Shown here: positions 44,685 through 53,418 of the stretch, piece after piece
Layout of the letters: every line of letters starts with the position of its first letter
Numbering within the stretch: the stretch's first letter is position 1
Origin: DATFTE01 sp963840665
GTDB taxonomy: Bacteria > Acidobacteriota > Terriglobia > Terriglobales > Acidobacteriaceae
Direction: 5' to 3'
DNA: 64,000 nucleotides
Assembly: GCA_963840665.1 (NCBI GenBank)
Contig: CAWIZO010000012.1
Location: forward strand, 372,001-436,000
Notes under the pieces: model-generated
What the model was told of the DNA's origin: nothing
The model's database searches: none
The model's input: the letters and a program-made list of their open reading frames with translations, nothing else
Translations under genes and position numbers: made by a program

Positions 44685-46388
44685 TTACGGACTGGCGAAA
44701 ATGTAGAGCGGATTCTGCGGCGGCGGCTGCACTCCGGGCACCGGCGGGGGAAACGCGCTCGCAGATGAAAAGATGTTCAACACAATCGAGTCGGGCGGAT
44801 ACATTGTTCCCGCGGAATTCTGGATCACCGTCCGAATAATGGTGGTGCTGCCGCCATCGCAACTTCCCGCATAGACGCGCTGGTTGCTCGCTCCGGCCGA
44901 CATGAACATCCGGAAACGCGCGCCCCCAATCACTCCGCCCGGAGTTCCAAGCCCGTTGACGGTGCAGCCGGTGGGGTCGGTTGTATCCACTTCCACCACA
45001 CTGGCCGCGGTCCCGCTTTGTCCGGTAGTAGTGACTCCCAGCGTATTCGATACTGTGAAGCCGGTTCCGGCAACCGAGTTGACCAGGAACGTGCCGTTGT
45101 TTCCAGCATCCGCCATGCCCGTGATCACTACTGTCATTCCCGCCTGCAACGGAGGCCCCGACGCCGATCCATACGTGTACGTCGTATTCTGCCCAGCCGT
45201 GTCTTCCGTCGCCCCAGTAACGTTGACCGAAGCTTGCAACGGAATCACGCTGCGCAGGCTGAGATCGTTCGCGTTCAGCACCGTAACCTGCGACTGAATG
45301 CAAGGCCGCGTGTCGCTGGGATTCGAGGTGCAGGGCGCTACCTGCTTGAGGCTGCCCACATAAACTCTGCTGCCATCCGACAACGCGGTCACGGATAGCG
45401 GACTGGCCGCTATTGCAGTCGTGAACATCACGGTCGGAGGATCCGTCGCCGCGTTCAGAGTGATCAAATTGTTGGTGACAGGATTCGTGACATAAAGCCT
45501 GTTTAGGAACGAATTGTAGATCATGTAATTCGCGCCCGCGCCTACCACCGGACAAGCCGGCAAACCCGCGACGCCGCAGGTTACCGTGTCCGACAGCGTA
45601 TCGATCGACGTTACGGTTCCACTGCCGGTATTGAGGACATAAACCTTCTGATTATCGGAACGCTGCACAATCCATGAAGGAAAACTGCCCAAGGGAAGTC
45701 CTGTCGTCCCCTTCACCGTTTTCGACACAGGATCGATGCTGGTCAGCGAACCCGGGATCGTAGCCGTCCCCTGATTCACAGCGTAGACATGATTCATGTC
45801 CGCAGTCTCAAGGAGAGCGACAGGATTCACGCCGACCGGAATGATGGTGGTCACTACGTTGGTGGCCACCGTGATCACGTCGACCGTCCCAGGGATCGGT
45901 TGTGGCGCTGGCGGAGGCAATGGCGGCACGAAAGCGTTGTTCACCACGTACACCGAGTTGTTATCCCCGGTCTGCACGAAGACTGGCACCGGGTTATAAA
46001 GCTGTGAAATATTATTTGGATTCGGAACCTTAGGTATGACTGTGGTGACTACCGCGGTTGGATTCGACGACGCAAACGAAGACACCGTGTCGTCCATACT
46101 GTTGGCAATATACGTCCGGTTCCCGTTGGGTAAGACCGCTAGATGCACCGGGCCGAGTCCTGCCTGAGCCTGGGCGACCGCCGTGTCTCCCGACTCGTCG
46201 AGTCGAAGAGCGGCCCCCGGATTCACCGGGCCATTCCCCGTGATCACCAGCATGTAGTGGAGAGCGCCGGGATTCGGGGGGGACGGAGGAAGAGGCACCG
46301 CCACCGGACGATAGGTATCGCCGCAACTCAACTCAATGATGATGAGAATAACCAGGGCCGCTAACCAGCCCACACGTGACACCTTCAT
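44685..46388 (-). CDS. Exported YncE-like beta-propeller protein
   Basis: 567 aa from the ATG at 46388. The N-terminal hydrophobic segment (VGWLAALVILIIIELSCGD) could be a signal peptide or, with the Cys, a weak lipobox. The repeats 'NGNRTYIANSMDDTVSSFASSNP', 'NNSVYVVNNAFVPP', 'MNHVYAVNQGTATIPGSLTSIDP', 'QKVYVLNTGSGTVTSIDTLS' and 'NRLYVTNPVTNNLITLNAA' are YncE/NHL-like propeller blades. A separate stretch (TTYTYGSASGPPLQAGMTVVITGMADAGNNGTFLV) interrupts them. Proline-rich ends flank the body. Probably surface located; function unknown. Confidence 0.75.
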   Translation of the reverse strand: MKVSRVGWLAALVILIIIELSCGDTYRPVAVPLPPSPPNPGALHYMLVITGNGPVNPGAALRLDESGDTAVAQAQAGLGPVHLAVLPNGNRTYIANSMDDTVSSFASSNPTAVVTTVIPKVPNPNNISQLYNPVPVFVQTGDNNSVYVVNNAFVPPLPPPAPQPIPGTVDVITVATNVVTTIIPVGVNPVALLETADMNHVYAVNQGTATIPGSLTSIDPVSKTVKGTTGLPLGSFPSWIVQRSDNQKVYVLNTGSGTVTSIDTLSDTVTCGVAGLPACPVVGAGANYMIYNSFLNRLYVTNPVTNNLITLNAATDPPTVMFTTAIAASPLSVTALSDGSRVYVGSLKQVAPCTSNPSDTRPCIQSQVTVLNANDLSLRSVIPLQASVNVTGATEDTAGQNTTYTYGSASGPPLQAGMTVVITGMADAGNNGTFLVNSVAGTGFTVSNTLGVTTTGQSGTAASVVEVDTTDPTGCTVNGLGTPGGVIGGARFRMFMSAGASNQRVYAGSCDGGSTTIIRTVIQNSAGTMYPPDSIVLNIFSSASAFPPPVPGVQPPPQNPLYIFASP

Positions 46389-46442
46389 CGGCACCCCGAC
46401 GCAAGAACCCATGGATTCATACTGTCCCTGGAAAGAATCCAA

Positions 46443-46514
46443 TCATTCTAATGGCTCAGGAGATTCTGCGCTAGCCGAGAATTCACGTTTGAGATTACTT
46501 CGTAATTCGTTCAT
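46443..46514 (-). pseudogene. Truncated antitoxin remnant (HigA/XRE partner N-terminus)
   Basis: ATG at 46514 begins MNELRSNLKREFSASAESP and stops after 23 codons. The start of many XRE antitoxins that accompany HigB/Gp49 toxins reads similarly (short Asn/Leu/Lys-rich helix ending in REF/KQF). The helix-turn-helix part is gone. It overlaps the toxin 3' end by 20 bp, as in intact modules. Confidence 0.5.
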
Positions 46515-46883
46515 GTAGGAATCTCCTTTGCGGATCGCTGAGTACTTCTTGACGGTGTAGTTCAGCTAAGGCCAAAGCTCCGTCTGGTAGTTTTCCGTCG
46601 CGTTCAAATGCTCCAGAGAGCAGGGTGTATTCCGTCTCCATGTTGGCAGGCCAGAGCACAGGAACAGCCTCGCGGCAACACTTCCGTTTAGCTTTATTTT
46701 GTGAATATGTCTGGCATTGTGCAGATTGGCAACCAGCGCGGGACAAAAAAGATGACCATTTGACTGCAGCATGTCGAGCTTTTGGTTCAAGCGTATCCTG
46801 TCGTGCTTCGTGAGCCTCCGACACCATTCCGCAATCACATTGTCACCTCTTGGATTGCGGTAATCATACAATGTCCAAGGCAT
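46495..46883 (-). pseudogene. Frameshifted HigB/Gp49-type toxin
   Basis: Read from ATG 46883 the frame gives MPWTLYDYRNPRGDNVIAEW ... LNQKLDMLQSNG ... IHKIKLNGSVAARLFLCSGLP, the N-terminal two thirds of a phage-derived Gp49/HigB-like RelE-superfamily toxin. It then runs into unrelated sequence. The missing third (NMETEYTLLSGAFERDGKL ... HERITK) continues in a neighbouring frame, so one indel lies near 46641-46655. The locus is unusually A/T-rich upstream, unlike its neighbours, suggesting acquisition. Confidence 0.65.
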
Positions 46884-46983
46884 AATTATAACAAAAATAT
46901 TATCTTTTCTCTTGACCATCTGTCAATAATAATATTATTATCTTTCTTCGAGGGCTGAAATGAACGCCTAAGCATGAAACGCC

Positions 46984-47018
46984 AGGCATCAGGCTTCAGG
47001 CATCAGGCTTCAGGCGGT
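46984..47018. repeat. Heptamer array (units AGGCATC / AGGCTTC)
   Basis: Five consecutive 7-bp units: AGGCATC, AGGCTTC, AGGCATC, AGGCTTC, AGGCGGT. It lies 32 bp past the mscL stop. Confidence 0.75.
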
Positions 47019-47049
47019 CGCGAAGCTGCTGTTGAGCCGAGTCCGCTGT

Positions 47050-47574
47050 CTAGGCCGCCGCAATCGCCGATGTGCAATGCGGACAGCGCGTCGCTTTGGT
47101 CGGAATCGCCGACATGCAGAAGGGACACTCCCGGGTGCTAGCGGCCACCGCCGGCTGCTCCCGCTTCAACCGGTTCACTTGCCGGATCAACATGAATACC
47201 GCGAAGGCGACGATCAGAAAATCGAACAACGCGTTTGCAAAGACCCCATAGTTAATGGTCGCCGCCCCCGCCGCTTTCGCCTCGGCGAGTGTCGCGTAGG
47301 CCTGTCCCGACAGATTGATGAACTTGTTCGAGAAGTCGGAGTGCCCGGTGAATAGGCCGATGGGCGGCATCAGAATGTCAGACACGAACGAACTCACGAC
47401 TCTGCCGAAAGCCGCGCCAATGATGATGCCCACGGCCATATCGAGCATGTTGCCGCGCAAGGCAAAATCGCGAAACTCGCCCAGCATCCCACCCGACTTC
47501 CCCAGAAGCGCTTTCGGACTGCCCAAGTGAGCCATCCCCAGACCATTCAGAATCGGATCGTTTCCCGTCGCCAA
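47050..47574 (-). CDS. mscL: MscL large-conductance channel with C-terminal zinc ribbon
   Basis: 174 aa from TTG 47574, chosen because GGAGG lies six bases upstream; ATG 47535 (MAHLG) is the alternative. MscL core: GEFRDFALRGNMLDMAVGIIIGAAFGRVVSSFVSDILMPPIG (TM1) and NALFDFLIVAFAVFMLIRQVNRL (TM2), a pressure valve opened by membrane tension. After TM2 the usual cytoplasmic helix is replaced or extended by CPFCMSAIPTKATRCPHC, two CxxC pairs forming a zinc ribbon on the pentamer's cytoplasmic face. Confidence 0.9.
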   Translation of the reverse strand: MATGNDPILNGLGMAHLGSPKALLGKSGGMLGEFRDFALRGNMLDMAVGIIIGAAFGRVVSSFVSDILMPPIGLFTGHSDFSNKFINLSGQAYATLAEAKAAGAATINYGVFANALFDFLIVAFAVFMLIRQVNRLKREQPAVAASTRECPFCMSAIPTKATRCPHCTSAIAAA

Positions 47575-47621
47575 AGCACACCTCCGATGAAAGAATTGCG
47601 AATCATAAAAGACGCACAAGC

Positions 47622-47656
47622 AAAAAGGCGGCGCCGGAGCTAACCGAATGCCGCCT
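47622..47656 (-). terminator. Intrinsic terminator of the ku gene
   Basis: On the minus strand the stem AGGCGGC/GCCGCCT (47656-47650 with 47632-47626) is followed by a T run (A at 47622-47626). Confidence 0.75.
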
Positions 47657-47690
47657 GCTGACTGCTGAGTGCTGACTGCTGAGTGCTAGC
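47656..47690. repeat. Heptamer array overlapping the ku stop codon
   Basis: Five 7-bp units: TGCTGAC, TGCTGAG, TGCTGAC, TGCTGAG, TGCTAGC. The last unit contains the TAG stop of the leftward ku gene (47686-47688). Confidence 0.8.
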
Positions 47691-48513
47691 CCTTCTTCGC
47701 CTTCTTCCCCTTCGCTTCCGCTTCCCGCGCAGCCGGCTTCTTCTTTCCTTCCATCTCAGCCAGACTTTGTTTCAACGCGGCCATGAGATCCACCACAGGC
47801 GCCAGCTTCTTCGGCTTCTCAATTTCTACAATTTTTCCGCCCTCAAGCTTGGTCTGGATCAGATTTTTCAGATTGTCCTGAAAGGTATCGTGATACTTCT
47901 CCGGATCCCACTCGTCCGCCAGCGCCTCAATCAACTGGTTCGCCACTTTCACTTCTGATTCTTTCAACTCGACGTCGGGCGCGCCAAATCCCTCGACCTT
48001 CTTCACTTCCTCGGCGTAGTACATCGTGTGCAGCATCATTCCGCCGTCATGCGGACGCAGAAATACCGTGTACTCGCGGTTGTGCATTGTGAGCTTCGCG
48101 ATCGCGACATAGTCGCTTTCTTGCATCGCCTTGGTTAGCAGCGCATATGGACGCCTTCCTGCCTCTTCCGGCAGCATGTAATACGAAGCGTCGAAGTACA
48201 CGGGATCGACTTCGCTTCCCTTCACAAACTCCAGGATCTCCATGGTCTTCGCGGTTTTCGGCTCGATCTTCTTGATCTCGTCCGGCTCGATGACAACGTA
48301 TTCGTCCTTGCGATACTCATATCCTTTGACGATCTCGTCGCGGCTGACCACGCGGTTGTCGGTCGGACAGTAGTATTGCTGCTTCACCCGCGTCAGGTCG
48401 TCGCGGTGCAACATGTTGAATGAGATGCCCGAACTGCGCGCGCCGGAAAAAAGGCGTACCGGCATGGAAATCAATCCGAAGGTTAGGTAACCGGACCAGA
48501 CCGAAGCAGCCAT
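47686..48513 (-). CDS. ku: Ku protein for non-homologous end joining
   Basis: 275 aa. Bacterial Ku core: MAASVWSGYLTFGLISMPVRLF, QQYYCPTDNRVVSRDEIVKGYEY, FDASYYMLPEEAGRRPYALL, LRPHDGGMMLHTMYYAEEV and NQLIEALADEWDPEKYHDTFQ. It is a homodimeric ring that holds double-strand DNA ends for the ligase LigD. The Lys-rich tail (KKPAAREAEAKGKKAKKG) may bind DNA. No ligD is in this window. GGAGAG precedes the ATG. Confidence 0.95.
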   Translation of the reverse strand: MAASVWSGYLTFGLISMPVRLFSGARSSGISFNMLHRDDLTRVKQQYYCPTDNRVVSRDEIVKGYEYRKDEYVVIEPDEIKKIEPKTAKTMEILEFVKGSEVDPVYFDASYYMLPEEAGRRPYALLTKAMQESDYVAIAKLTMHNREYTVFLRPHDGGMMLHTMYYAEEVKKVEGFGAPDVELKESEVKVANQLIEALADEWDPEKYHDTFQDNLKNLIQTKLEGGKIVEIEKPKKLAPVVDLMAALKQSLAEMEGKKKPAAREAEAKGKKAKKG

Positions 48514-48666
48514 AGTTCTCTCCGTCAGGAATTGGCGCAGAACTCCGCCAAGGTACTGAGTTTAGACTACAAAGAATGATTTGACGTTTGCCAGAGGGAA
48601 CGGTAATCGAAAGTGAAAGCACGATCGGGTGGGGCGGAGGGCGGTCCGCCACAATCGGTGGTGTAC

Positions 48667-50859
48667 TCATGGTGCTTCCCAATCAAGCGCATACACTTCC
48701 TGATTGCTCATATCGCGAACGAGCAGGGGCGAATCGTCAGGCGTAAGGCCCGTCCAGGAGCCCATATCCCCGAGGAAGCGGCGAATGTCATGAAGGCTGA
48801 ACAACCGCTCGAGCTTGTGATCGGCCAACCGCAGGCGATAGAACGCGGAGTCAACCGTGAAGACAGTGTCAAAATATAAGTACTGACCATCATGAGAGAA
48901 CGTGGGATAGCCCTTCATGCCGATCTCCTCGCCGACCAACTCACTCCAATGCGACGTAGACCTGTCAAAAAGCATGAGCTTCCGGGAGTCATTCGATATC
49001 GCGAGAATGTATTTTCCGTCGGGAGAGTAACGCGGTGAGAAATATCGGACGCTGCCAGGCACCGACGAAATCTTTCGAGACGTAGCGTCGACGATCGAGA
49101 TCCCAGCATAAGCAGGAGACCCTGGATCGGTCAGCGCCACCACGATGCTTTTCCCGTCCGGCGACCAATTCGGATCGAATCCCGCCTCTGCACCCGGAAC
49201 TAATGGGTCCGCATCTCCGCCATTCGTCGAGATGAGGTAAGCGCGATAATTGGAAGTGGAAGTGCGCGCCATAAAGACGATTTGCTTCCCATCAGGAGAC
49301 CAGCGCGGCAGCCCTGTGTTCAAAGAAGTGGGCGTAAGCTGAAGGGGTTGAGACCCATCCACACGGCTGCGCCACAGAGTCTGGTCGGGGATTGAAACGT
49401 AAGCAATCCACTGCCCATCGGGGGAAAATGCCAGGTCGGTGGCTGATGTGTTCAGCAGATAAGGCACGAAGCCCACTTGGCCGCCGCCGAATCGCACGAA
49501 CTCTGAGCGCGGTTCACTCCCGATCGCGTAGATCCTTTTGCCATCAGGGCTGGGCACTGGGGACCTAAACGTCAGCGGCCCATTGGTCAGTTGCACCGGA
49601 ACTCGCGGGCCGAATTGCCACCACCTGCGTTCAGGCAGTACCCAGAGGTTGTTCTTCCCATCGCGAAAGCGCTGGAAAAGGAAGTAGCGTCCATCTCGAG
49701 TCCATTTTCCACAGCAATCGAGCAGGTTTGCGTCCGACAGCGGGAGCAGAGGTTTCGCGTCCGCTCCGTTGCGTCGGACTTCCCAGAGCGACGACAACTC
49801 GGCATTGGTGTTGTTGAGATCAAAGCGGATTCGCGCACCGTCGGGCGAAAAGGCCAGATTGGTTACTGTTCCTGTCAGAGTCGTAAGCCTTTGAGAACCG
49901 CTGCCATCCGGATTGGCGAGATAGATCGAGTTGCTCGCAGCGTACGCCAGTTGCTTGCCGTCGGGCGAGACGGCGACGGCGGTAGGCAGAATGCTCCCGA
50001 TACGCTGCAGAGTGGCGGAAGGTAGCGAAAGACGCCAAAGACCGCTCACACCGTTGTTGCTCTTGAAGTCGGCGACAAGAAGGGATGATCCGTCAGGGAC
50101 GATATCGCCGATAAAGACATTCGGGAACGGCGTCGAAAGAATCGAGCTCTCGCCGCCCTTCGCGGCTACTTGTGCGATCACAAAGTGCTCATTGTCCTCC
50201 TCTGACAGGTACATCCGTTCGCCATCGGTGACTATGTTGGCTTTGAGACGGCCATCGTGGGTGATTTGAGTGTAGCCAAGAATACGAATGGGACGCGAGC
50301 GCATGAGAAAGAACAACGCTCCGCCCACCGCCAAGCCGATCGTAAGAAAGATGAGTAACAGGTGGCTCGCGGAGAGCCGCGGCCCGGGGGCCTTGGGCAG
50401 AGTAGCGCCGTCCGCTTGTATGGGTGCTGCCGGGATCAGTAGGTGAGGACTGGGTTGGGACGGCCCTGGGCTGCCATCGCCGGGTTCAGCTACTGCCGGT
50501 TTGAGCGCCCCAATATGATTCGGCGCATGGGTCGGCCCGATGAAGCGATACCCGCGACGATAAAGCGTCTCGATGTAGCGGGGATTTTCGGAGTCGTCAG
50601 CCAGCGCCTGGCGGAGCTTCTTGACCGCGCTATTCAGGCTTAGATCGTAATCAACGAAGGTGTCGGCGGGCCACAGCCGCGCTTGCAATTCTTCCCGGCT
50701 CACCACTTCCCCGGGACGCTCCAGCAGCATGGCCAAAATCTGAAACGGCTGCTCTTGGAGTTTTATTCGCAACCCCCCCTTGCGCAGTTCGCGAGCCTTA
50801 AGGTCCAACTCATACAGACCGAAGCGAACCAGATTCGGATCTCCTGAAGTCACAACCAC
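48667..50859 (-). CDS. CadC-type winged-helix regulator fused to a TolB-like propeller
   Basis: About 730 aa. N-terminal OmpR/CadC DNA-binding domain (LKARELRKGGLRIKLQEQPFQILAMLLERPGEVVSREEL ... YIETLYRRGYRFIG), a Pro-rich linker, one TM helix (LLLIFLTIGLAVGGALFFLM), then eight or so WD40-like TolB repeats (SPDGKRIYAIGSEPRSE, SPDGQWIAYVS, SPDGKQIVFMAR, SPDGKSIVVAL, SPDGKYILAIS). A membrane-bound one-component sensor is implied: periplasmic propeller, cytoplasmic DNA binding. GTG 50859 (GAGG four bases ahead) is one of several possible starts; the frame is open to 50958. Frequent in Acidobacteria. Confidence 0.85.
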   Translation of the reverse strand: MVVTSGDPNLVRFGLYELDLKARELRKGGLRIKLQEQPFQILAMLLERPGEVVSREELQARLWPADTFVDYDLSLNSAVKKLRQALADDSENPRYIETLYRRGYRFIGPTHAPNHIGALKPAVAEPGDGSPGPSQPSPHLLIPAAPIQADGATLPKAPGPRLSASHLLLIFLTIGLAVGGALFFLMRSRPIRILGYTQITHDGRLKANIVTDGERMYLSEEDNEHFVIAQVAAKGGESSILSTPFPNVFIGDIVPDGSSLLVADFKSNNGVSGLWRLSLPSATLQRIGSILPTAVAVSPDGKQLAYAASNSIYLANPDGSGSQRLTTLTGTVTNLAFSPDGARIRFDLNNTNAELSSLWEVRRNGADAKPLLPLSDANLLDCCGKWTRDGRYFLFQRFRDGKNNLWVLPERRWWQFGPRVPVQLTNGPLTFRSPVPSPDGKRIYAIGSEPRSEFVRFGGGQVGFVPYLLNTSATDLAFSPDGQWIAYVSIPDQTLWRSRVDGSQPLQLTPTSLNTGLPRWSPDGKQIVFMARTSTSNYRAYLISTNGGDADPLVPGAEAGFDPNWSPDGKSIVVALTDPGSPAYAGISIVDATSRKISSVPGSVRYFSPRYSPDGKYILAISNDSRKLMLFDRSTSHWSELVGEEIGMKGYPTFSHDGQYLYFDTVFTVDSAFYRLRLADHKLERLFSLHDIRRFLGDMGSWTGLTPDDSPLLVRDMSNQEVYALDWEAP

Positions 50860-51093
50860 AAAACCTCGCTTAATGGGGACAGAGTTTAGCACTCTATCTT
50901 CTTCCACGCGTGCCTTTGGCCAGGTCACAATGTGAAGCAAAGTTTTTTCTCTGAACAACTTGGCTGGTCACTTTTTGTTCTTGAAGATTTCGCATGCGAA
51001 CTATGGTTGTGCCTGCCCCTGTTCGGACACTCTGGCCCCCGATGCTTAGGAATTTTGCACGATTCCCAAACACACAACGGAGGGGAGGGAAAT

Positions 51094-51510
51094 ATGAGCA
51101 GGAAAGTGGTTTTGATGTGTCTAGCGATGCTGGCGGGTTTGTCCGCACCGGTTTTGGCCCAACGAATGGGTGCCAAAGTCATCGTGGATGTGCCGTTTCG
51201 ATTTCATGTCGGTCAACAAACCCTTAAGGCCGGGCAGTATGCCTTCGCCTCGGAACAGAATATTCTGTCGATAGCAGAAGGCAACGGCCCCGCAAAGGCA
51301 CGAATATTCACCAACTCGTTTTCGGGAACTTCGCCGGTAAGCACGGGACAGGTAGTTTTCAACTGCTATCGTGAGGAATGCTTCTTGTTCCAAGTGTGGT
51401 TTCCGGAGCGCGATAATGGTGCACAGATGCTCACATCGCCAGTGGAAACCGAGTTCCGTAAGAAGCAGGAGACAAGAGTCTATATGGCGCTGCTGGGGAA
51501 AAAGAAGTGA
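51094..51510 (+). CDS. Small secreted protein common in Acidobacteria
   Basis: 138 aa from ATG 51094 (strong GGAGGGGAGGG ahead). Signal peptide MSRKVVLMCLAMLAGLSAPVLA, then a small beta-rich domain: KVIVDVPFRFHVGQQTLKAGQYAF...RIFTNS...VVFNCYREECFLFQVWFPERDNG. The 'VPFxFxVGxxxLPAGxY' pattern recurs in many acidobacterial secreted proteins of unknown function. It is divergent from the CadC-TolB regulator, a possible target. Confidence 0.75.
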   Translation: MSRKVVLMCLAMLAGLSAPVLAQRMGAKVIVDVPFRFHVGQQTLKAGQYAFASEQNILSIAEGNGPAKARIFTNSFSGTSPVSTGQVVFNCYREECFLFQVWFPERDNGAQMLTSPVETEFRKKQETRVYMALLGKKK

Positions 51511-51548
51511 AGCGGTAACGGAGGTGGAGGCTAGCGGCCCAAAAGATT

Positions 51549-51575
51549 GAGGCGTCCGAACAGAACGGACGCCTC
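51549..51575 (+). terminator. Strong hairpin after the secreted-protein gene
   Basis: Perfect 10-bp stem GAGGCGTCCG (51549-51558)/CGGACGCCTC (51566-51575) with a 7-base loop. No T run follows. It probably still ends or protects the transcript. The rest of 51511-51747 shows nothing recognisable. Confidence 0.5.
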
Positions 51576-51747
51576 CGGCTCATTACGGTTTTCGCGGAGG
51601 CTGCCGCATGAACTGCTGCGCGCCGTAAGCGTTTGTGCCAGATGCCTGCGGTGCATAAAGGAAAAATTTGCGTCAGCGACCGGCGAGACTCTCGGGCTGC
51701 CGGAGTTCCGATACCTGCATGGAGCACTTCCATGATGAAATAGCCGC

Positions 51748-52458
51748 TTGACCCGCCTGCTCACCGCCGCCGTGGTTACTCTCGCGTTTACGCTGTTAGC
51801 TCGCTTTGTCCGTGGAGTCAACAGCTCCGGCGCGATCGCGGGAGCTGGCGTCTGCTTCTTGCTTTATGCCATCGCCGGACCGGGCGCTTTTGCGGCCCTC
51901 GCCACTGTTTTTGTCCTCGCCTGGATCACCACCCGCCTTGGCTACTCCAAGAAACAGAAACTGGGCACCGCCGAGAAGCGTGACGGACGCACCGCGTCCC
52001 AAGTTCTCGCCAACCTCGGCACCGCTGCCATTTGCGCGGTGCTGTTCGCCCTCTCGGCCAAAAACTTCTCATACCTCTTAGCCGCATGCGCCGCCCTTGC
52101 CGAAGCCGCCGCCGACACCGTCTCCAGCGAATTCGGACAAGCCTTCCACCAGCAAGCCCGCCTCATCACCACCGGAGAACTTGTTCCCGCCGGGACCGAC
52201 GGAGGCGTAACGCTGGTAGGAACTCTCGCGGGTGCGGCGGCTGGCGCCATCGTCACCGGAGTTTGCGTCGCAACCGCGATCCTCCCTAAGAATTGGGTCG
52301 GCCTTTGTGTGCTGGCAGCGGTCGCCGGAATGCTCTTCGACAGCCTGCTCGGAGCCCTACTCGAGCGCCGCGACTTGCTCAACAACGACGCGGTGAACTT
52401 CCTCAGCACGGTTTTCGCCGCCGCTCTCGCCGTCACGCTTTCCCTTTATTTTCATTAG
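51748..52458 (+). CDS. DUF92 integral membrane protein (VTE6-like)
   Basis: 236 aa, about six TM helices. KRDGRTASQVLANLGTAAICAVLF, ACAALAEAAADTVSSEFGQ, PAGTDGGVTLVGTLAGAAAG and LCVLAAVAGMLFDSLLGALLE are DUF92 blocks. The plant homologue VTE6 is a phytyl-phosphate kinase and some members are called CTP-dependent kinases; in bacteria the substrate is unknown. TTG start at 51748. Confidence 0.88.
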   Translation: MTRLLTAAVVTLAFTLLARFVRGVNSSGAIAGAGVCFLLYAIAGPGAFAALATVFVLAWITTRLGYSKKQKLGTAEKRDGRTASQVLANLGTAAICAVLFALSAKNFSYLLAACAALAEAAADTVSSEFGQAFHQQARLITTGELVPAGTDGGVTLVGTLAGAAAGAIVTGVCVATAILPKNWVGLCVLAAVAGMLFDSLLGALLERRDLLNNDAVNFLSTVFAAALAVTLSLYFH

Positions 52459-52571
52459 CCTACGCGAAGGTTCATGTCCGGACGGTCCTTGCTGGTACAT
52501 CCCCCGCACGCGAAAATGAAGATGGGCACCCGCCTGAAGCATCTGACTTATAGAGGAAAGCAGCTCAAGGA

Positions 52572-53270
52572 ATGCGGATTCATACATTTGTGATCGGAGT
52601 TGTGTTCGCGGTAGCGCTATTCCTGTTCGCGCAACGCCATCCGGACGCCCAGCAGCAATCTGGTTTTCACGGTGTTCTCGACCTCACTCATACCAGCGAA
52701 TCCCTGAAAAACACCAGCCCCCTCGATACGAAGATTGACGCGCCCGCGCACTTGAACCGCGCCATGTGGACCGCCGGCCAAATTCCACCGGAGCGGCTGA
52801 TCGCGCCTTTAGTGGTACTCGACGTCCGCAGCGAGGTCGCGGACAACGCCGACTATCAGCTTGGAGTCGAAGACATCGTGAAGTGGGAACAAGCCAATGG
52901 ACAGATTCCGATAGGCGCCGTCGTCATGGCCCGTACGGGATGGGACGCTCGCTGGCTGTCCCCAAGAACATATCGCAACGCCGACGCCAAAGGCGTGATG
53001 CACTTTCCCGGCTACTCTGAAGATGCAGCCAAGTTCCTGGTCGAAGCCCGCAACGTGATGGGACTCGGCATCGACACTCCGAGCGTCGATTACGGTTCAT
53101 CGCGTAAGCTGCCGGTTGAACAATACACGCTCTCACACAGTGTCTATCACCTGGAAAACGTCTCCAATCTCGATCGCACTCCGGCCAACGGAGCCGTGGT
53201 AGTCGTGGCCCCCATGAAACTCGAAGCCCGCGACCAAGCCCCAGTCCGCATCTTCGCACTCGTCCGCTAA
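52572..53270 (+). CDS. Exported cyclase-family (kynurenine formamidase-like) protein
   Basis: 232 aa. A signal peptide or anchor (IHTFVIGVVFAVALFLFA) precedes a cyclase-family domain: GVLDLTHTSES, IDAPAHL, VLDVRSEV, GAVVMARTGWDARW, HFPGYSEDAAKFL, VMGLGIDTPSVDYG and YTLSHSVYHLENV. The metal motif HxGTHxDxPxH is reduced to PLDTKIDAPAH, so two of the His ligands seem lost (to Ser/Pro and Lys) while DxPxH stays. The fold is sure. Hydrolase activity on N-formylkynurenine is doubtful. Confidence 0.8.
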   Translation: MRIHTFVIGVVFAVALFLFAQRHPDAQQQSGFHGVLDLTHTSESLKNTSPLDTKIDAPAHLNRAMWTAGQIPPERLIAPLVVLDVRSEVADNADYQLGVEDIVKWEQANGQIPIGAVVMARTGWDARWLSPRTYRNADAKGVMHFPGYSEDAAKFLVEARNVMGLGIDTPSVDYGSSRKLPVEQYTLSHSVYHLENVSNLDRTPANGAVVVVAPMKLEARDQAPVRIFALVR

Positions 53271-53274
53271 CGCG

Positions 53275-53418
53275 AGTACCTAGTACCGAGTACCGAGAAA
53301 AAACAAACCTCGCGCTCTTTTACTTTTTCTCCGGGGCTCTCTACGGCAGTTCTCCGCGCCTCTGCGGTTAAGCGCTTTTGCTCTTCACTCAGTACTCGGT
53401 ACACGGTACTCTAGGCTC
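53275..53418. repeat. Pair of inverted heptamer arrays before the DinB/YfiT gene
   Basis: Left arm: AGTACCT, AGTACCG, AGTACCG (53275-53295). Right arm: AGTACTC, GGTACAC, GGTACTC, TAGGCTC (53391-53418), running straight into the ATG at 53419. The two arms are inverse copies (GAGTACC/GGTACTC). Between them is a degenerate TCTCCGCGCCTCTGCGGTTA stretch like the CTCTGTG repeats farther on. Confidence 0.65.

Noticed and set aside
46984..47690. Heptamer arrays as a CRISPR array
   Set aside because: The 7-bp units have no spacers between them, and there are no cas genes in the window.
47686..48513. Ku as part of a local end-joining operon
   Set aside because: No LigD or ligase gene lies within the window; its neighbours are MscL and a CadC-TolB regulator.
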